Assembly (NCBI GenBank): GCA_015501595.1
Contig: JADNRX010000044.1
Span: forward strand, 62,001-126,000
DNA from: Hymenopellis radicata
Lineage: Eukaryota > Basidiomycota > Agaricomycetes > Agaricales > Physalacriaceae
Length of the DNA stretch: 64,000 nucleotides
Direction: 5' to 3'
Shown piece after piece: positions 45,201 through 59,648 of this stretch. Every line of letters begins with the position of its first letter. Position 1 is the first letter of the stretch. The notes beneath the pieces were generated by a model, which saw only the letters and a program-made list of their open reading frames with translations, did no database searches and was not told the DNA's origin. Both the position numbers and the translations under genes were made by a program.

Positions 45201-46918
45201 GATGCTTCGCGAAACGGTATATGCAACGTGGTGTCATCGCGCAATTCTATGAACATCCGTAAGTGAGTCCAGAGACGTTCATCGCCAGGTTGTAGTCTGG
45301 GTGTTTCCTCTACGTCATTGAAATTAGGTGGGAAGAATGCTCGCTGCAGTTCTCCTCTTGGGAAGAATCAGGGCTGGCTCAGCAGGTTTGGCGAAGACAA
45401 GTACCTTTGACGATCGGCCCATGGTCCATATCGAAGGTAGCCACCTCGTATGATCATATCAACACCCCATTCCGGACCAGCATCACCATTCCCGATCGCG
45501 TCAACGCCAGCCTGTTTAGTGTGTAGATGAAGTGGAGGCACCTCTCCAGCGGCATCAGCGTAATAGCACAGTTCCAAGGACGGCGTGGAAAGGATCTTCC
45601 GCTCGATGGCATACTCGACGTTGGTAAAGTCAACACCGATTGGGGTGCCTTCATCGAGGCTCTTCTTGGCTTTACGCATGAAGCTATGACCATGGTGTTT
45701 CGGAGCAGTTTGCCTATTAACGTACTTGCCGAAGAACGTATAGAGACCAAGTTTCCGCCAAAGTTTCCCAAACCGTTGATAACTCGTATAAGACTCTATG
45801 GGAGCAAGGCTATCAGAACTACAGTTCGTCAGAAATGATACGACATTGGGGACTTGTGTACTTACAGTTCGGCCTGATCACGGATCATCTCTCCAATTAC
45901 GGGCATAGTGTCTCCTCCATATTGCTTATTCTCGAGGTATTGAACGAGAACATTCCGGAAAGTAAGGGTGAGCATTTGTTTGTAAAGGTCAAACTTGGAC
46001 CTCGACTGGGTTATCCCAAAGGTCCCATTGCCATTCTCAAACTCTGCAACCATGAGGTTTGGCGTTGAATTGTTTCCACAGAGAATGACACCCTTGGTGA
46101 TGTCGATACCAATGGGCAACAGTTCCTTGGGATCAAGATTGGGAAGCTGTCGCTTGAACCAAGAAAAGAAGTCTTGCAGAGCCGTAGGAGTCTTTATACG
46201 CATTGCACCCAGTACATATGACGGCCGAAGCGGGGTACCAAAGTCTGAGTACGAATCAGTAAACAATTAGGAGATGGGCATGATCGACACGTACCGGTAG
46301 GCGTGTAGGCATGAATGGACTGTTGTGTGTCCACGCTTTGGCGACGTTTGCTGGCGGGTTGATGTGTCGCATCTCGGGAGGCCATTTGCGAGAGGATATT
46401 GTCGAACGCGGCGGTCCTATTGTAAAGAAACCACTCGTATCCCTGCAAGGATATTTGTATACGACAAGACGGAGTCTTGGGGGATGTTCCTGCGGAATAG
46501 GCATAAGCATTGACTTGCGGGGGTAAACATTCACGTAACACGGACCATCTTCTGCACCGAACATGGTGTCAATGTTATCGTCGGAGAGCGGTCTCCGGAG
46601 CCAGTACTTCCATATTATCTGGACCTTGACTATGCGGACAGTCTGGTTGCTCGAATGGTAGCGGACGTCCTTAAGGAAGATTCGTCCGCTCAACAAGGAT
46701 AACTGGATTGAACCTAACGCGTATAAGCAGTCTGGTAGGACGAATCTGGTTCAAAACACACCTATATGGACCCATATACTGGAAGCGCCCTGAGACCAGT
46801 AGAAAAAGCGAATGACGAGACCTAGGAGCGCGGCGACAAGACGGTTCCAGTAGAATATGTAGAAAACCGTCGCGATGCCGATGCAGACACATGCAATTAG
46901 TACGAGACTGTCGAGCAT
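36228..46918 (-). CDS. CSF1: CSF1/BLTP1 bridge-like lipid transfer protein
   Basis: CSF1 is a very large rod with a hydrophobic groove that moves phospholipids between ER and other membranes; yeast mutants are cold-sensitive. ATG 46918 begins with a membrane anchor (LIACVCIGIATVFYIFYWNR), then RFFYWSQG, SIQLSLLSGRIFLKDVRYHS and IIWKYWLRRPL, the CSF1 N-terminal signature. The gene spans 10.7 kb with about 20 short introns, giving roughly 3,100 residues, close to yeast Csf1. Much of it is beta-strand-rich repeats without known motifs. C-terminal blocks include NMRQLGEATPNVMHPFFMKK and end at 36228. Frame breaks: missing base at 39718-39721 (RKGA to ESQEDTL), extra base at 40609-40611 (RLTF to DLKAFHFSVP), missing base near 41116-41118 (DFIHDH to FFGQSTLTGQ). 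Internal exon borders were not all traced. Confidence 0.88.
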
Positions 46919-47312
46919 TGTGGCCGTTTATCGACGCGGCCAGTGCAGCGTCGGGCACAGTCGTCGCCGTTCGCGAGGAAGGTGCGGTATTCGGGCCGCT
47001 AAGCCGAGCCTTGGCAAGATGAGTGCGTCAACTGGTTACTTGACTCGCTTCAATTTCCTTGATATATCCCGTTACTTACGCTGTTGTCATCTCTCCAGGT
47101 GTGTACAACTACTACTACTCCTCGACTAAGTAGTACTTAGTAGCACAGACGGATCCTCTCACACGTGACACATACATTCCAGCTTCCTCCTGCCCATCAA
47201 ACTCGACAGTTGGCCACCATTCCGTGGCCGTAGGCGTTGCCGGAATCAACATCAGTCGTTGGTGGGAGTAATTGGCAGCGCAGTCCCACGCAAATCTGTC
47301 GAGCTTTATGAC
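46919..47312. promoter_or_regulatory. Divergent promoter, CSF1 / DUF1746
   Basis: A 394-bp gap between divergent starts. It has a quasi-palindrome (CTAAGTAGTACTTAG) at about 47126-47140 next to a short ACT repeat. An ATG at 47020 opens a frame that could be spliced to the downstream gene, but the family start at 47313 fits better. Confidence 0.4.
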
Positions 47313-48143
47313 ATGCACAAGCGCTATTATGCACAACGAATGCACATCGTTTCGACTGTAAGCAACTCAATCTATGATGTCGGCTTTTCCAACTGGTTCA
47401 TCGTAGCTGGATGCGCTCCTGTACCAGCTGCTTGTGCTGTCTTTCTTCATGTCGCCCTCAATATGGACCCTGCTTCTCCGGCTGCTTGTACAGCAGCAAT
47501 GTACACGTACGAGGGAACTCGACCCCTCGCGCTCCCTGCGGTTTTACTACATTCTCATATTGCTATTCAATGTATATGCGACGTGGAACCACGCGACGGA
47601 GGGCGCGGTCCAAGGAAGGGGAATCATCCTTGATTTTGTCGGAAGTGAGTTGGCCAGTGAATCCGCTGTATACTGTCTGACCCTCCTTTAGCCTACGTTG
47701 CATCCAAATTTCAACTCGTCACGCTCGACATCTCCATTATCCTCTTCCAGATGTTGCTCACGACTATCGCATTTGAGATCCATGTCATCGAAAACTCAGA
47801 TGTCCAGGACACGCTACTGCCGCCCTCACCGACACCTACATTACCAATATCCGTCACAGAGGCTGATGGGCTGGACGTATTCAACCAGCAGAAAACACCG
47901 CCGTATATTATTGACCTGACATTCGCACATATCCTGAAGCGGCTTCGTGAATCAACGTCGCCCGTCACCAGTGCGCCTGCCCGGGAATCCGTCCTTCCTT
48001 TACCCAATACCACCCCATGGTCACTCCCCATGACATTGATTAGAGCCCGAGCCCAACGTAGAGAGGCAGAGGCAGCAGGAGCAGTGAACGGAACGGCGAG
48101 AACTGTGCCAGGCAGTCTGGATACGAGACATGTGGATGGATAG
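47313..48143 (+). CDS. DUF1746 protein, Dsc4-like subunit of the Golgi/ER Dsc ubiquitin ligase
   Basis: DUF1746 proteins include Dsc4 of fission yeast, part of the Dsc E3 complex that ubiquitylates SREBP and orphan membrane proteins. ATG 47313 gives MHKRYYAQRMHIVSTLDALL, then helices LLVLSFFMSPSIWTLLLRLL and LRFYYILILLFNVYATW, the HATEGAVQGRGIILDFVG motif, and VTLDISIILFQMLLTTIAFE. The soluble tail ends at TAG 48141-48143. Exon 1 ends after ST at 47359 with a GTAAGC donor; the second intron lies at about 47646-47692. Divergent from CSF1, and its end is 28 bp from the convergent twin-CX9C gene. Confidence 0.82.
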
Positions 48144-48170
48144 GTGGATGGACTTGTATATTTAGTTGTA

Positions 48171-48426
48171 TCAATCTACCATTTGCGGGCCATCTAATAC
48201 CAACTTTGTTCATCATGTTAATGAAAAAAAAACCAGAGACACCCACGGCCTCGCGCAGACATTTGCCAAACTTGATGAATTCGTCCTTGCAGACATCCTT
48301 GCGGACATCGTTATACGTTGCAAGGATACATTTGCCGTAGGTGGTTGCTTGAGCGGCACAGGTCGTCGTGGAATGGACCGCAAGTCGCCGGAGAGGTCTC
48401 TCGACAGTGGTCGTGGTTGAAGGCAT
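48171..48426 (-). CDS. NDUFAF8-like twin-CX9C mitochondrial protein
   Basis: NDUFAF8-type proteins are small intermembrane-space factors for complex I assembly, imported by the Mia40 disulfide relay. From ATG 48426 the protein has RPLRRLAVHSTTTCAAQATT then YGKC, i.e. Cys-x9-Cys, and later VCKDEFIKFGKC, a second Cys-x9-Cys. A second exon is needed: donor GTGGGT after REA and acceptor CAAAG give the end LVLDGPQMVD and TGA at 48171-48173. About 68 residues in all. The Cys spacing and YGxC motif fit NDUFAF8 better than COX assembly twins, but this is by eye. Divergent from UBR1 (166 bp) and convergent with DUF1746 (27 bp between stops). Confidence 0.75.
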
Positions 48427-48592
48427 ACGGATTCCGGCAAAGCGGCCCGGAGACCCTTCACTCTTGGCCACACATCGCTTGACTCCAACATCGACGACGG
48501 CGACAGCGACGGCACAACGACGACAACGACCTTTATACGACATTTACGAGCGATATCCATCCATCGTCAACCCATTCTCTTTTTCCCCATAA

Positions 48593-51500
48593 ATGTCCGC
48601 TTTATCCTCCCTTTCTCTGTCTAAATTCCTGCCATCTGGCATGCGTGAACGTGGCTCTGATCCTTTATCACATCTCCGTTTCGTTCTCGAGACCATGCCA
48701 GCGTCGAGAAAGTCCAACTTCACGTCTGCAACGAGGGCAGAGATTCTCTCCGAGCTGTATGACGCGTTCTGGGGGTCGTATGCCCATCTCTTCCTACCAA
48801 ATTCCAACTCTAGCTTGCCGCTCAACGCCACTCTGAGCGAGGTTCAGAAAAGCTTGGGTTTCTGTGGCGCAGGCCGAGACCCGCCTATCATTCCTGGCCG
48901 ACCATGTGGCCAGATATTGAAGAAGGGCGAGAGTTGTTTCCGGTGCAAGTTCGTCATTATTCAGCCCATTCTGCTGTGAGCTCACCAGTTACAGGGATTG
49001 TGCATTGGACGACAGCTGTGTGCTCTGCCCGCGATGCTTCCACGCCACAGACCACGTCGGACACAACGTCAGTTTCTTCATCGCCCAGCAGTCGGGCGGT
49101 TGTTGTGATTGTGGCGATGAGGAAGCCTGGCGTTTGCCATCAACTGTCCGTATCATCCTCCAGACGACGACCGTATGTCTGACATTCCTACCCCCACGAG
49201 CAACGCTGTCCCTCCTGTCAAGAACTTTCCCAATCGCGTCTTTGTACCACCGGAACTACGCGAAAATATGAACAAGACCGTGGGTTACGCCTTGGATTTC
49301 GTTCTCGATACTCTCGATTACTCTCCAGATGAACCTCTCGTTCCCAAGACCGAGGTCGAAATGCGGAAACAGCCTTCTGCGGACCCGATGATGAAGGAAC
49401 AGTACTGTATCGTCTTATGGAACGACGAGAAACACTCCTTCGACGAAGTCATCGGTCTACTCTGCGACAAGGTTGGCAGAACGCGAGAGGACGCTTCGGA
49501 ATGCGCTCACCGAATTGACGAGAATGGGCGGGAGATTATCGAAATGGGAAATAACGCTCCGAAACTGCTAGAGACCGCACAGGCATTGAGTACTATTGAC
49601 CTGGGAGTCACAGTGCGACGCGCCTATGATACCTTCCGAGAACAGGTCGCCTGTGTCATTATTGAGTGGCTTCTCGATCTCACGTCCAGCCGCCTCGGAA
49701 GCGATACGCTTATTCTTCGCGAGATCATCGCTGACGAGCTTTTGTCTCGTAGAAGAACGCCTTTTAACAGCGCCCCCAATGCGTTACACAGTCTTCCTGA
49801 TATCGCTTCGGTTCCCACTCGACTTGATATACTATTCCTCTACCATGCTAGACTCTGGAAGAAGCCCCGTTTAAATCTTAAAGAGATGTATACAGCTGTC
49901 CTTAGCCTCAGCCAATCCCACAAACTCGCCGTTGGTACGTCTGCGTCTCGCTATTTGTCACCTCTTATCAACAATGTTTCTCCAGCTGGCCATTTCGCAA
50001 GCGTTTATCACCGAGTCATCGATGCATATTTGCTTGTTGATCACGAAGCAGAAACGTCCATCAAGTACTTCGCTTTGCAGCTCTTCACCACACCATCCGT
50101 GGCGGCTCACATAGCAAGAAATTACAAGCTTGTCTCCCGCCTGCTCTCCGTTATCACGGCATTTTTCACCAATCAAATTGTCGACAAACGCATCGTTTAT
50201 CCTCCGATCAACACTGCTATACTTGACGTCGATGCATCTCCATTCAAGTCCAAAAGATTCATGCCGGTGTTTAGCGATCTGCGATACCTTTGTCACAACA
50301 CCCCCGTTCAAAAGATGATTGCTCACAATCGTGACTTCATCGTCCAATTCGCAAAGACATGCCAGTTGTTCATGTGTGTCAATCCGAATAAAAGGGCGGC
50401 CACGAGTCATGTCGAATACGAGACGGATGCATGGATTAGCGTGTTCAACGTGACGTTGTCTCTGTCTAGGGTGATCAAGGTTTATGGAGAGGCGTTTCAG
50501 CACGCGTCCACGGCAGAGCTAGTCAGTGCGATCGGCGCTGTAGTGCATCATATCTTGATGGTCTGCACATTGGCGGAAGACCGGCCCTCATTAGACCGAA
50601 CCAAGTACCTGCCAATCCTCTTTCATAAGGTTTGGTTCGGCGACGCATGCTATGAAGTCATCAAGTTCGATGTTGCGGAAGGCTGGACGAGTTTTCATCA
50701 CTCGCTACATTGGCTGCTGGCAGAGCTATGGAAACACGTCGGGCTACTGGGTGAAGAGCAGCTACGGGAAGTTGGAATGACTGGCGTTCGTGACGTTATG
50801 TTGAGGCAGGCAAGCGAGCAAGCCGTGTTGACTGTCATTGACTTTCCTCTTCGAGGTAACTTGATGTCTCCAGATTTGAAAAGATGCCACTTCTAACAAC
50901 TTCGCAGTTCTCGCCATGATAGCGCAGATTCGTACTGGTCTTTGGGTTCGTAACGGGTTCGCCATCCGCGGCCAACTGTTGCACTACCGGGATTTCATGT
51001 TGCGGGAACTCTGCTACGACCAGGATATCTTCATGCTTCAAATTGCTCTGGCGGTGCTCGACCCTAACACCGTCATCGTTACCATCCTTGAGCGATTTAG
51101 TCTGGTCGGATACTTCTCTGGTGCCACCTTGCACCCTCTGTACGAAGGTTCGCAGCTAGCCAGCATGGTGGAAGAAGTGCTCTACATCTTCATTACCATT
51201 CTCAGCGAAGCGTCGAGCGCCAACAAGTTACCTGTGTCTACCCAGATACGACGCGAGATCATTCACGCTCTAGCCCTTGGCCCATGTTCGTACACAGACC
51301 TCGTGAAACGAGTAGCAGAACGCCTTGTGGAGGACGTGAGCTTTGAAAAGGTTTTGATGGAGGTCGCAAGCTTCCGATCGCCCGAATCGATCACGGATAC
51401 CGGGGTCTACGAGCTGAAGGACGAAGTTTTCGACGAGGTTAACCCCTTCTTCTATCACTATTCACGCAACAAAAGGGAGGAGGTGGAAGCTATTCTGCTG

Positions 51501-54281
51501 AACCGGTTACGGAAGAAAACCGGAAAATCTGAGCCGGTCATCATTCCCGAGCCTATTGGTATCAGCGAAGGACCATTTGCCATCATGGCCTCGACATTCG
51601 AAAGCGAGGCTCTCCTTCAAGTGATGTTCTACGCTATCTACAACATTCTTGCCGCCACTGAAGAAACGGGTGAAGCACCTCCCAGTGCTGAAGCCATTCT
51701 AGACCAGGCTCTTCACCTCATCATGCTCGCCCTTGTTGAGCGGGGCACTATCTTCAGTCATCTTTGCCCCGTCAAGTCATTCGAGGAAGACAGATGCTTG
51801 CTTGACGTTCTTTGCACCCTCGAGTTCCACGAGAAGTACAAGACGTACAAACCGCGTGTAGGATGGATACTCACTCAGATGGCTTTGCATGTACCGGAAG
51901 AGGTGCAGAGTCGACGACACATTCCGGATATCTCTCTCGCACCTGCGCTAGATGCGGGCGAGATGAAGAAGAGAGCGGCGAAAGCCAGGCAGGAGGCTAT
52001 CATGAAGCAGATGAAAGCTCAGCAGGCCAGTTTTGCCATCAACTTTGACGATGTTGACGATGAAGACGACGATATGATGCTGGACGATACAAAGGATCAG
52101 CCGATTTCTTATGGCACATGTATTGTGTGCCAGGAAGATCTCAACGTCAACTCGTCAAAGATCTTTGGTATGCTTGGGATGTTGCAGCCCAGTAGATTCA
52201 TCCGAAAACAGCCTGATGGTTTCAATATGAATCACCTTAAGGACTCCCTAGCTACCCCGATCTCGTTGGATCGTTCGACCTCTCACTTGCACACCTCTTT
52301 CCCTCCCGAAGATGCTGAACTGCAGGACGCGAAAGCCGGCGTCTCTCCAAACTTTGAGGGATTCCCCGCTCAGTACACGCGGTTCGGGATTTACGCATCG
52401 GTATGCAGCCACATGATGCATTTGGAGTGTTTCCATGTTTATAATGCGTCCATACGCCAACGCCACCGGACGCAGGCAACCCGCAACCATCCAGAAAGCA
52501 TACCGCGTAAAGAGTACATCTGCCCCTTGTGCAAAAGTCTGGGGAACGTTATACTTCCGGTTACCAGTGCATCGCCAGTGACACTGAACAACACGCCCTT
52601 CCCAGACTGGATACGCTCGGCGGGAATCAGTATTTTGAAATCTCGTCCCGACAACATCACGAATGGCCTCCAGTTTCGCACCGGAACCGGCGAGTTTGTA
52701 TTTTGGAGTGCGCAGGACCCCGCATACTCGTCGACAATGCGTGGTTTGGAGAAGATCGAAGGCGTGGAGTCGTTGAAAATTGTGGACACCGTCATGGTCG
52801 TTTCCAAGTCTGTTTCACAGCAGACCCGCCACCTTCGTGAGCGGCCTGAACCGGACTCAGGCGAGCGGGGTGCTGGCGTGTATCTCCCAGAAGAGCTTGT
52901 TGGTTACACGATCGCGGCGATAGAGATCAGCATGCGTGGCACAGACTCTCCGACCGGGTACATGGCCGACAATGTGACGGAACCGCAGGCGCGGATGATT
53001 CGTGGGCTGCTGTCCTGCCTGGCACGGCTGACGTCTATGCATTACCGCGGTCGGCCGGACGAAGGGCGGGATGCGGTACGGCAGGCCATCATCAAGCGGC
53101 TACTGCCAGAATGGAGTCGCAGTTCGCTCACGTCCTACTCGTATCCTTTACTGCTGCGCGATCCGTTCACGCTCCTTGTTGAGACGGCTGCAGTGGCGCC
53201 GGAGATCTTGCGGCATGTGTTGATCTTGACATACTATGCTTGTCTGGCACGGACAGTCATAGGCCTCGTGTTTGTGTTGAACAAAGTGCGGACGTACAGC
53301 TCGACGGCGCCGTTGCCCCGGGCGCATGATGATATCTTTGGAGACGTTCGGATGTTCTTCATGTCGGTTGTGCGCCACTCGCCTGTGTTCGAGCATACGG
53401 CGACGTTGGCATTCGAGACCTTTGGCGAGGCCCGTATAGAACGGCTCATGTACGCCTTTACGCTTCCGTTCCTGCGCAAAGCGGCCATCCTGTGCCGGGC
53501 TGTCTTGCCTTCCTCGTTCCCGACGCCGACGATGATGGACGCATCGGAGCCTGAATACAACAGGCTCCTCACTATGCTCGAGATACCTCCGCTTTCGGAT
53601 TTGCCCAATCAAGACACCCTGCAGAACGCCCTGTCGGGTTGGTGTGCCCATTATGGCCACTCCCATGCCGCGTCGCCCTTGAACTTTGGCGTGTCGCTGG
53701 ACTCGCCTGTTGTCTACCGGCTCGCGCGGCTCCCGCTCGTTCTCGACAACCTGTTTATCGATCGTGACAAGACTTTGATCTGCAAAAAGTGCAATACTAT
53801 TCCGTTGGATGCGGCCATATGCCTCTTCTGCGGTACGACAGTATGCATGCAGAGTGACTGTTGCATGGAGAACGAATCGCCGGAAGGCCGTGGGGAGTGC
53901 AACATGCATACGAGAGAGTATGTATCTTCGTCATTCGCGACGCGCCCGTGCTCATGATCCTTAGATGTGGCGGCGCCATCGGTCTGTATTTCCTCGTGAA
54001 ACGATGTTCGATACTGTATTTGTATGCGAACAACGGCACGTTCTCGCAATCGCCATACCTGGATGTGCACGGTGAAGTAGATATCTCGATGAGGTTGGTG
54101 TCCTAACTACCGCCAAGCGTCGCCTTTCTAACTCATCGTTCATAGACGCGGTCGGCGGCAGTATATCCATCAACCGCGCTGGGAAGATATCCGTAAGACG
54201 TGGCTGAACCATGGCATACCGACAGTGATCGCTCGGAAACTCGAGAGCACTTTGGACTCTGGTGGTTGGGAAACGCTCTGA
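48593..54281 (+). CDS. UBR1: UBR1, N-recognin E3 ubiquitin ligase
   Basis: UBR1 recognises destabilising N-terminal residues and builds ubiquitin chains with Rad6. ATG 48593; the UBR box (CGQILKKGESCFRCKDC, CPRCFHATDHVGHNVSFF, GGCCDCGDEEAWR) spans the first intron at about 48950-48997. An N-domain/ClpS-like part follows (EQYCIVLWNDEKHSFDEVIG, binding type 2 residues). Then a long helical body, a lysine/glutamate coiled coil (MKKRAAKARQEAIMKQMKAQ), a RING-H2 (CIVCQEDL, CSHMMHLECFHVY, YICPLCKSLGNV), and the C-terminal UAIN-type cap (LICKKCNTIPLDAAICLFCG). Three introns after the first; TGA 54279-54281, about 1,850 residues. One C is missing at 49137-49138, since RLP must read on as INCPYHPPDDDR. 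The 5.1 kb after that has no break. Confidence 0.95.
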
Positions 54282-54428
54282 AAGTTGTTAGAGGTGGAAA
54301 GTACTTAGATAGTTGATCTTATGTTTTGCGCGCTTTGACCACAGCACTCCCTGTAACACACGTATTGTACCTTATAGTTTGTATAACCGACACTTCATTG
54401 TAACCTTAGATATCGATATATGTACCTC

Positions 54429-58067
<3,639 letters not shown>

Positions 58068-58691
58068 TCAAGGCCATCTCTCCCATTGCTGTTCCTCTCG
58101 ACGGGCCTCCTTCATTTCCTCCTCGGACCAGGAACTGGAGGAATGTTCCTCGTCATGCCACGTCTCGTCCTCCTGCGATGAATCCCTTGGACAGTCCACA
58201 TCTTCAATCCACTCTACTACAATGTTCCGTGTAACCTGGACTTCGGCGGGATACACAGGGCTAAGTCGAGCACATTCTTCTGCCTCCTTCCTTATTGACT
58301 CTTCCGTAGGGTCGGGCGTGTCCATGCCAAACATCGGTAAAGCTACGCGTTCAGAATCGGAAACGCTATGCGTTCTCGACACGCGGACGGCGGCTGGATT
58401 TTCCGAACTAAGACGAGGAGTAAAAGGCGCCTCCTCCTCCTCGTCGGATTCATCCTTCCGCTCTGGGGGTGCTTTGGCAGATATAGAAGTCGTCATAGTG
58501 GTAACGTGTATGGAGGAGGGTCGTGTGGGACTGAACGGGGTGGATATCCGTATTGGTTCCCAGTCGGAGTCCGACTCTGAATCAGAGTCGTTATCTTCTT
58601 CAACCTCCGCGGGGGGCACGTCGGCGACGCGTAGTTTGGGAGTCGAAGATGATGGAGACCCGCTCTGAGGCTGTGATGGAGTCGTAGACAT
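58068..58691 (-). CDS. Acidic low-complexity protein of unknown function
   Basis: ATG 58691 opens a single-exon frame of 207 codons ending at TGA 58068-58070. Composition is Ser, Pro, Glu and Asp-rich: EEDNDSDSESDSDWEPIRIS, KDESDEEEEAPFTPRLSSEN and a C-terminal EEHSSSSWSEEEMKEARREE. It has no membrane segment or domain I know and looks largely disordered. Many S-D/E sites would suit casein kinase 2. A TATA box lies 40 bp upstream. The upstream frame continues without a stop to 58814, but 58691 is the first ATG with a normal context. Confidence 0.6.
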   Translation of the reverse strand: MSTTPSQPQSGSPSSSTPKLRVADVPPAEVEEDNDSDSESDSDWEPIRISTPFSPTRPSSIHVTTMTTSISAKAPPERKDESDEEEEAPFTPRLSSENPAAVRVSRTHSVSDSERVALPMFGMDTPDPTEESIRKEAEECARLSPVYPAEVQVTRNIVVEWIEDVDCPRDSSQEDETWHDEEHSSSSWSEEEMKEARREEQQWERWP

Positions 58692-58730
58692 GATGTTGAG
58701 TAGCGGTGAAGGGGTCCAAGTGCTCGGAAC

Positions 58731-58740
58731 GGTATATATA
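58731..58740 (-). promoter_or_regulatory. TATA box upstream of the acidic protein gene
   Basis: TATATATACC on the minus strand, about 40 bp upstream of the ATG at 58691. This is the clearest TATA element in the window. Confidence 0.55.
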
Positions 58741-59028
58741 CACAGGCATGAGGAGTCCCGCGTAGACGCTGTCTCGTGTGAGGGGTGTTTAAGATCGGCA
58801 CGGTGTTTGATCACACATCCCTTGAATATATTTCCCTCCCCATTCCAAGCTTAACACGGTTCTTCTTGACGTGGTATAGGCGAAAAAGAAGTCTATAAGG
58901 CATTGAAGTGGAAGTGGATTTTACGAGACATACAACCAGACTCTGCTGGCCAAGTGTCGCATGCAGTCAAGGGGTTCCACCAAGGCTAGGCCAGTGCGAT
59001 TCAATTATATTCTAAGTTGATTCCGAAC

Positions 59029-59051
59029 AGTAGTAGTATTATTATTATTAG
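59029..59051. repeat. Trinucleotide repeat (AGT/ATT)
   Basis: The stretch reads AGTAGTAGT followed by five ATT-type units and ends TTAG. It is intergenic. Confidence 0.7.
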
Positions 59052-59116
59052 AGCCTCGGTCCTCTCAGGAACCAGTAATTTTTAACTGGTTACCATTATG
59101 AGCACAGCGAATAGAG

Positions 59117-59188
59117 AATACTAAAGATACTGCAACGCTAAATACTAAAGAAGATATACTGCAATGCTAAAGATACTGCAACGCTGAA
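59117..59188. repeat. Short imperfect tandem repeat
   Basis: Three copies of a unit near CTAAAGATACTGCAACGCT occur in about 70 bp, the middle one diverged (GAAGATATACTGCAATGCT). The repeat is intergenic, in the gap 58692-59648 that otherwise shows no gene. Confidence 0.65.
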
Positions 59189-59648
59189 GCCGTACTTCAT
59201 TTCCTTGTTCTCCGGTGGCTGCTGTTTCGTGTTGGTGTGCTAGCTCGACGTCATCTGATTGCCACTGCTTATGAACGCGTCGGCGTGTAAGCTATTGTGC
59301 GTGATCCCTCGCCGTTGAGAAACTGTAGGATGAGTGCATTCCTTCCTCCGGAGGATCAGATAGTACAGGGAGGCCAAGTTAGTCCCTTGCTATCGTGGTA
59401 TTCACATATAGTACGTAGCACTGAGTCCCCTGATAAATGTGTTGGCCACACATCCGTCATGACTACCAGATCTGTTGCCAGAAGCCGCAAACAACGCGAC
59501 GCTGTGCTGAAGCAAGACTTATATAGAGCTGAGAGATAACACGTGTATAGGACGCGTCGCGTCGCGACACTAGCACCGCCGAAACCTAACCCATACTTGG
59601 AACAAACTTGGAAGTTATGCAAGAGGCCGGTGGGCCCGCATGCTTACT

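Larger units (their letters stand above)
58692..59648. other. Intergenic gap with simple repeats
   Basis: 957 bp between the acidic protein start and the DUF6533 gene end. It contains the TATA box, the trinucleotide tract and the short tandem repeat. Open frames at 59297-59539 (+) and 59356-59622 (-) overlap each other and have no support. Confidence 0.4.

Noticed and set aside
53148..53909. 253-codon minus-strand open frame antisense to UBR1
   Set aside because: It is Arg/His/Gln-rich in the way expected for an antisense shadow of a GC-biased exon, and UBR1 coding on the other strand is certain.
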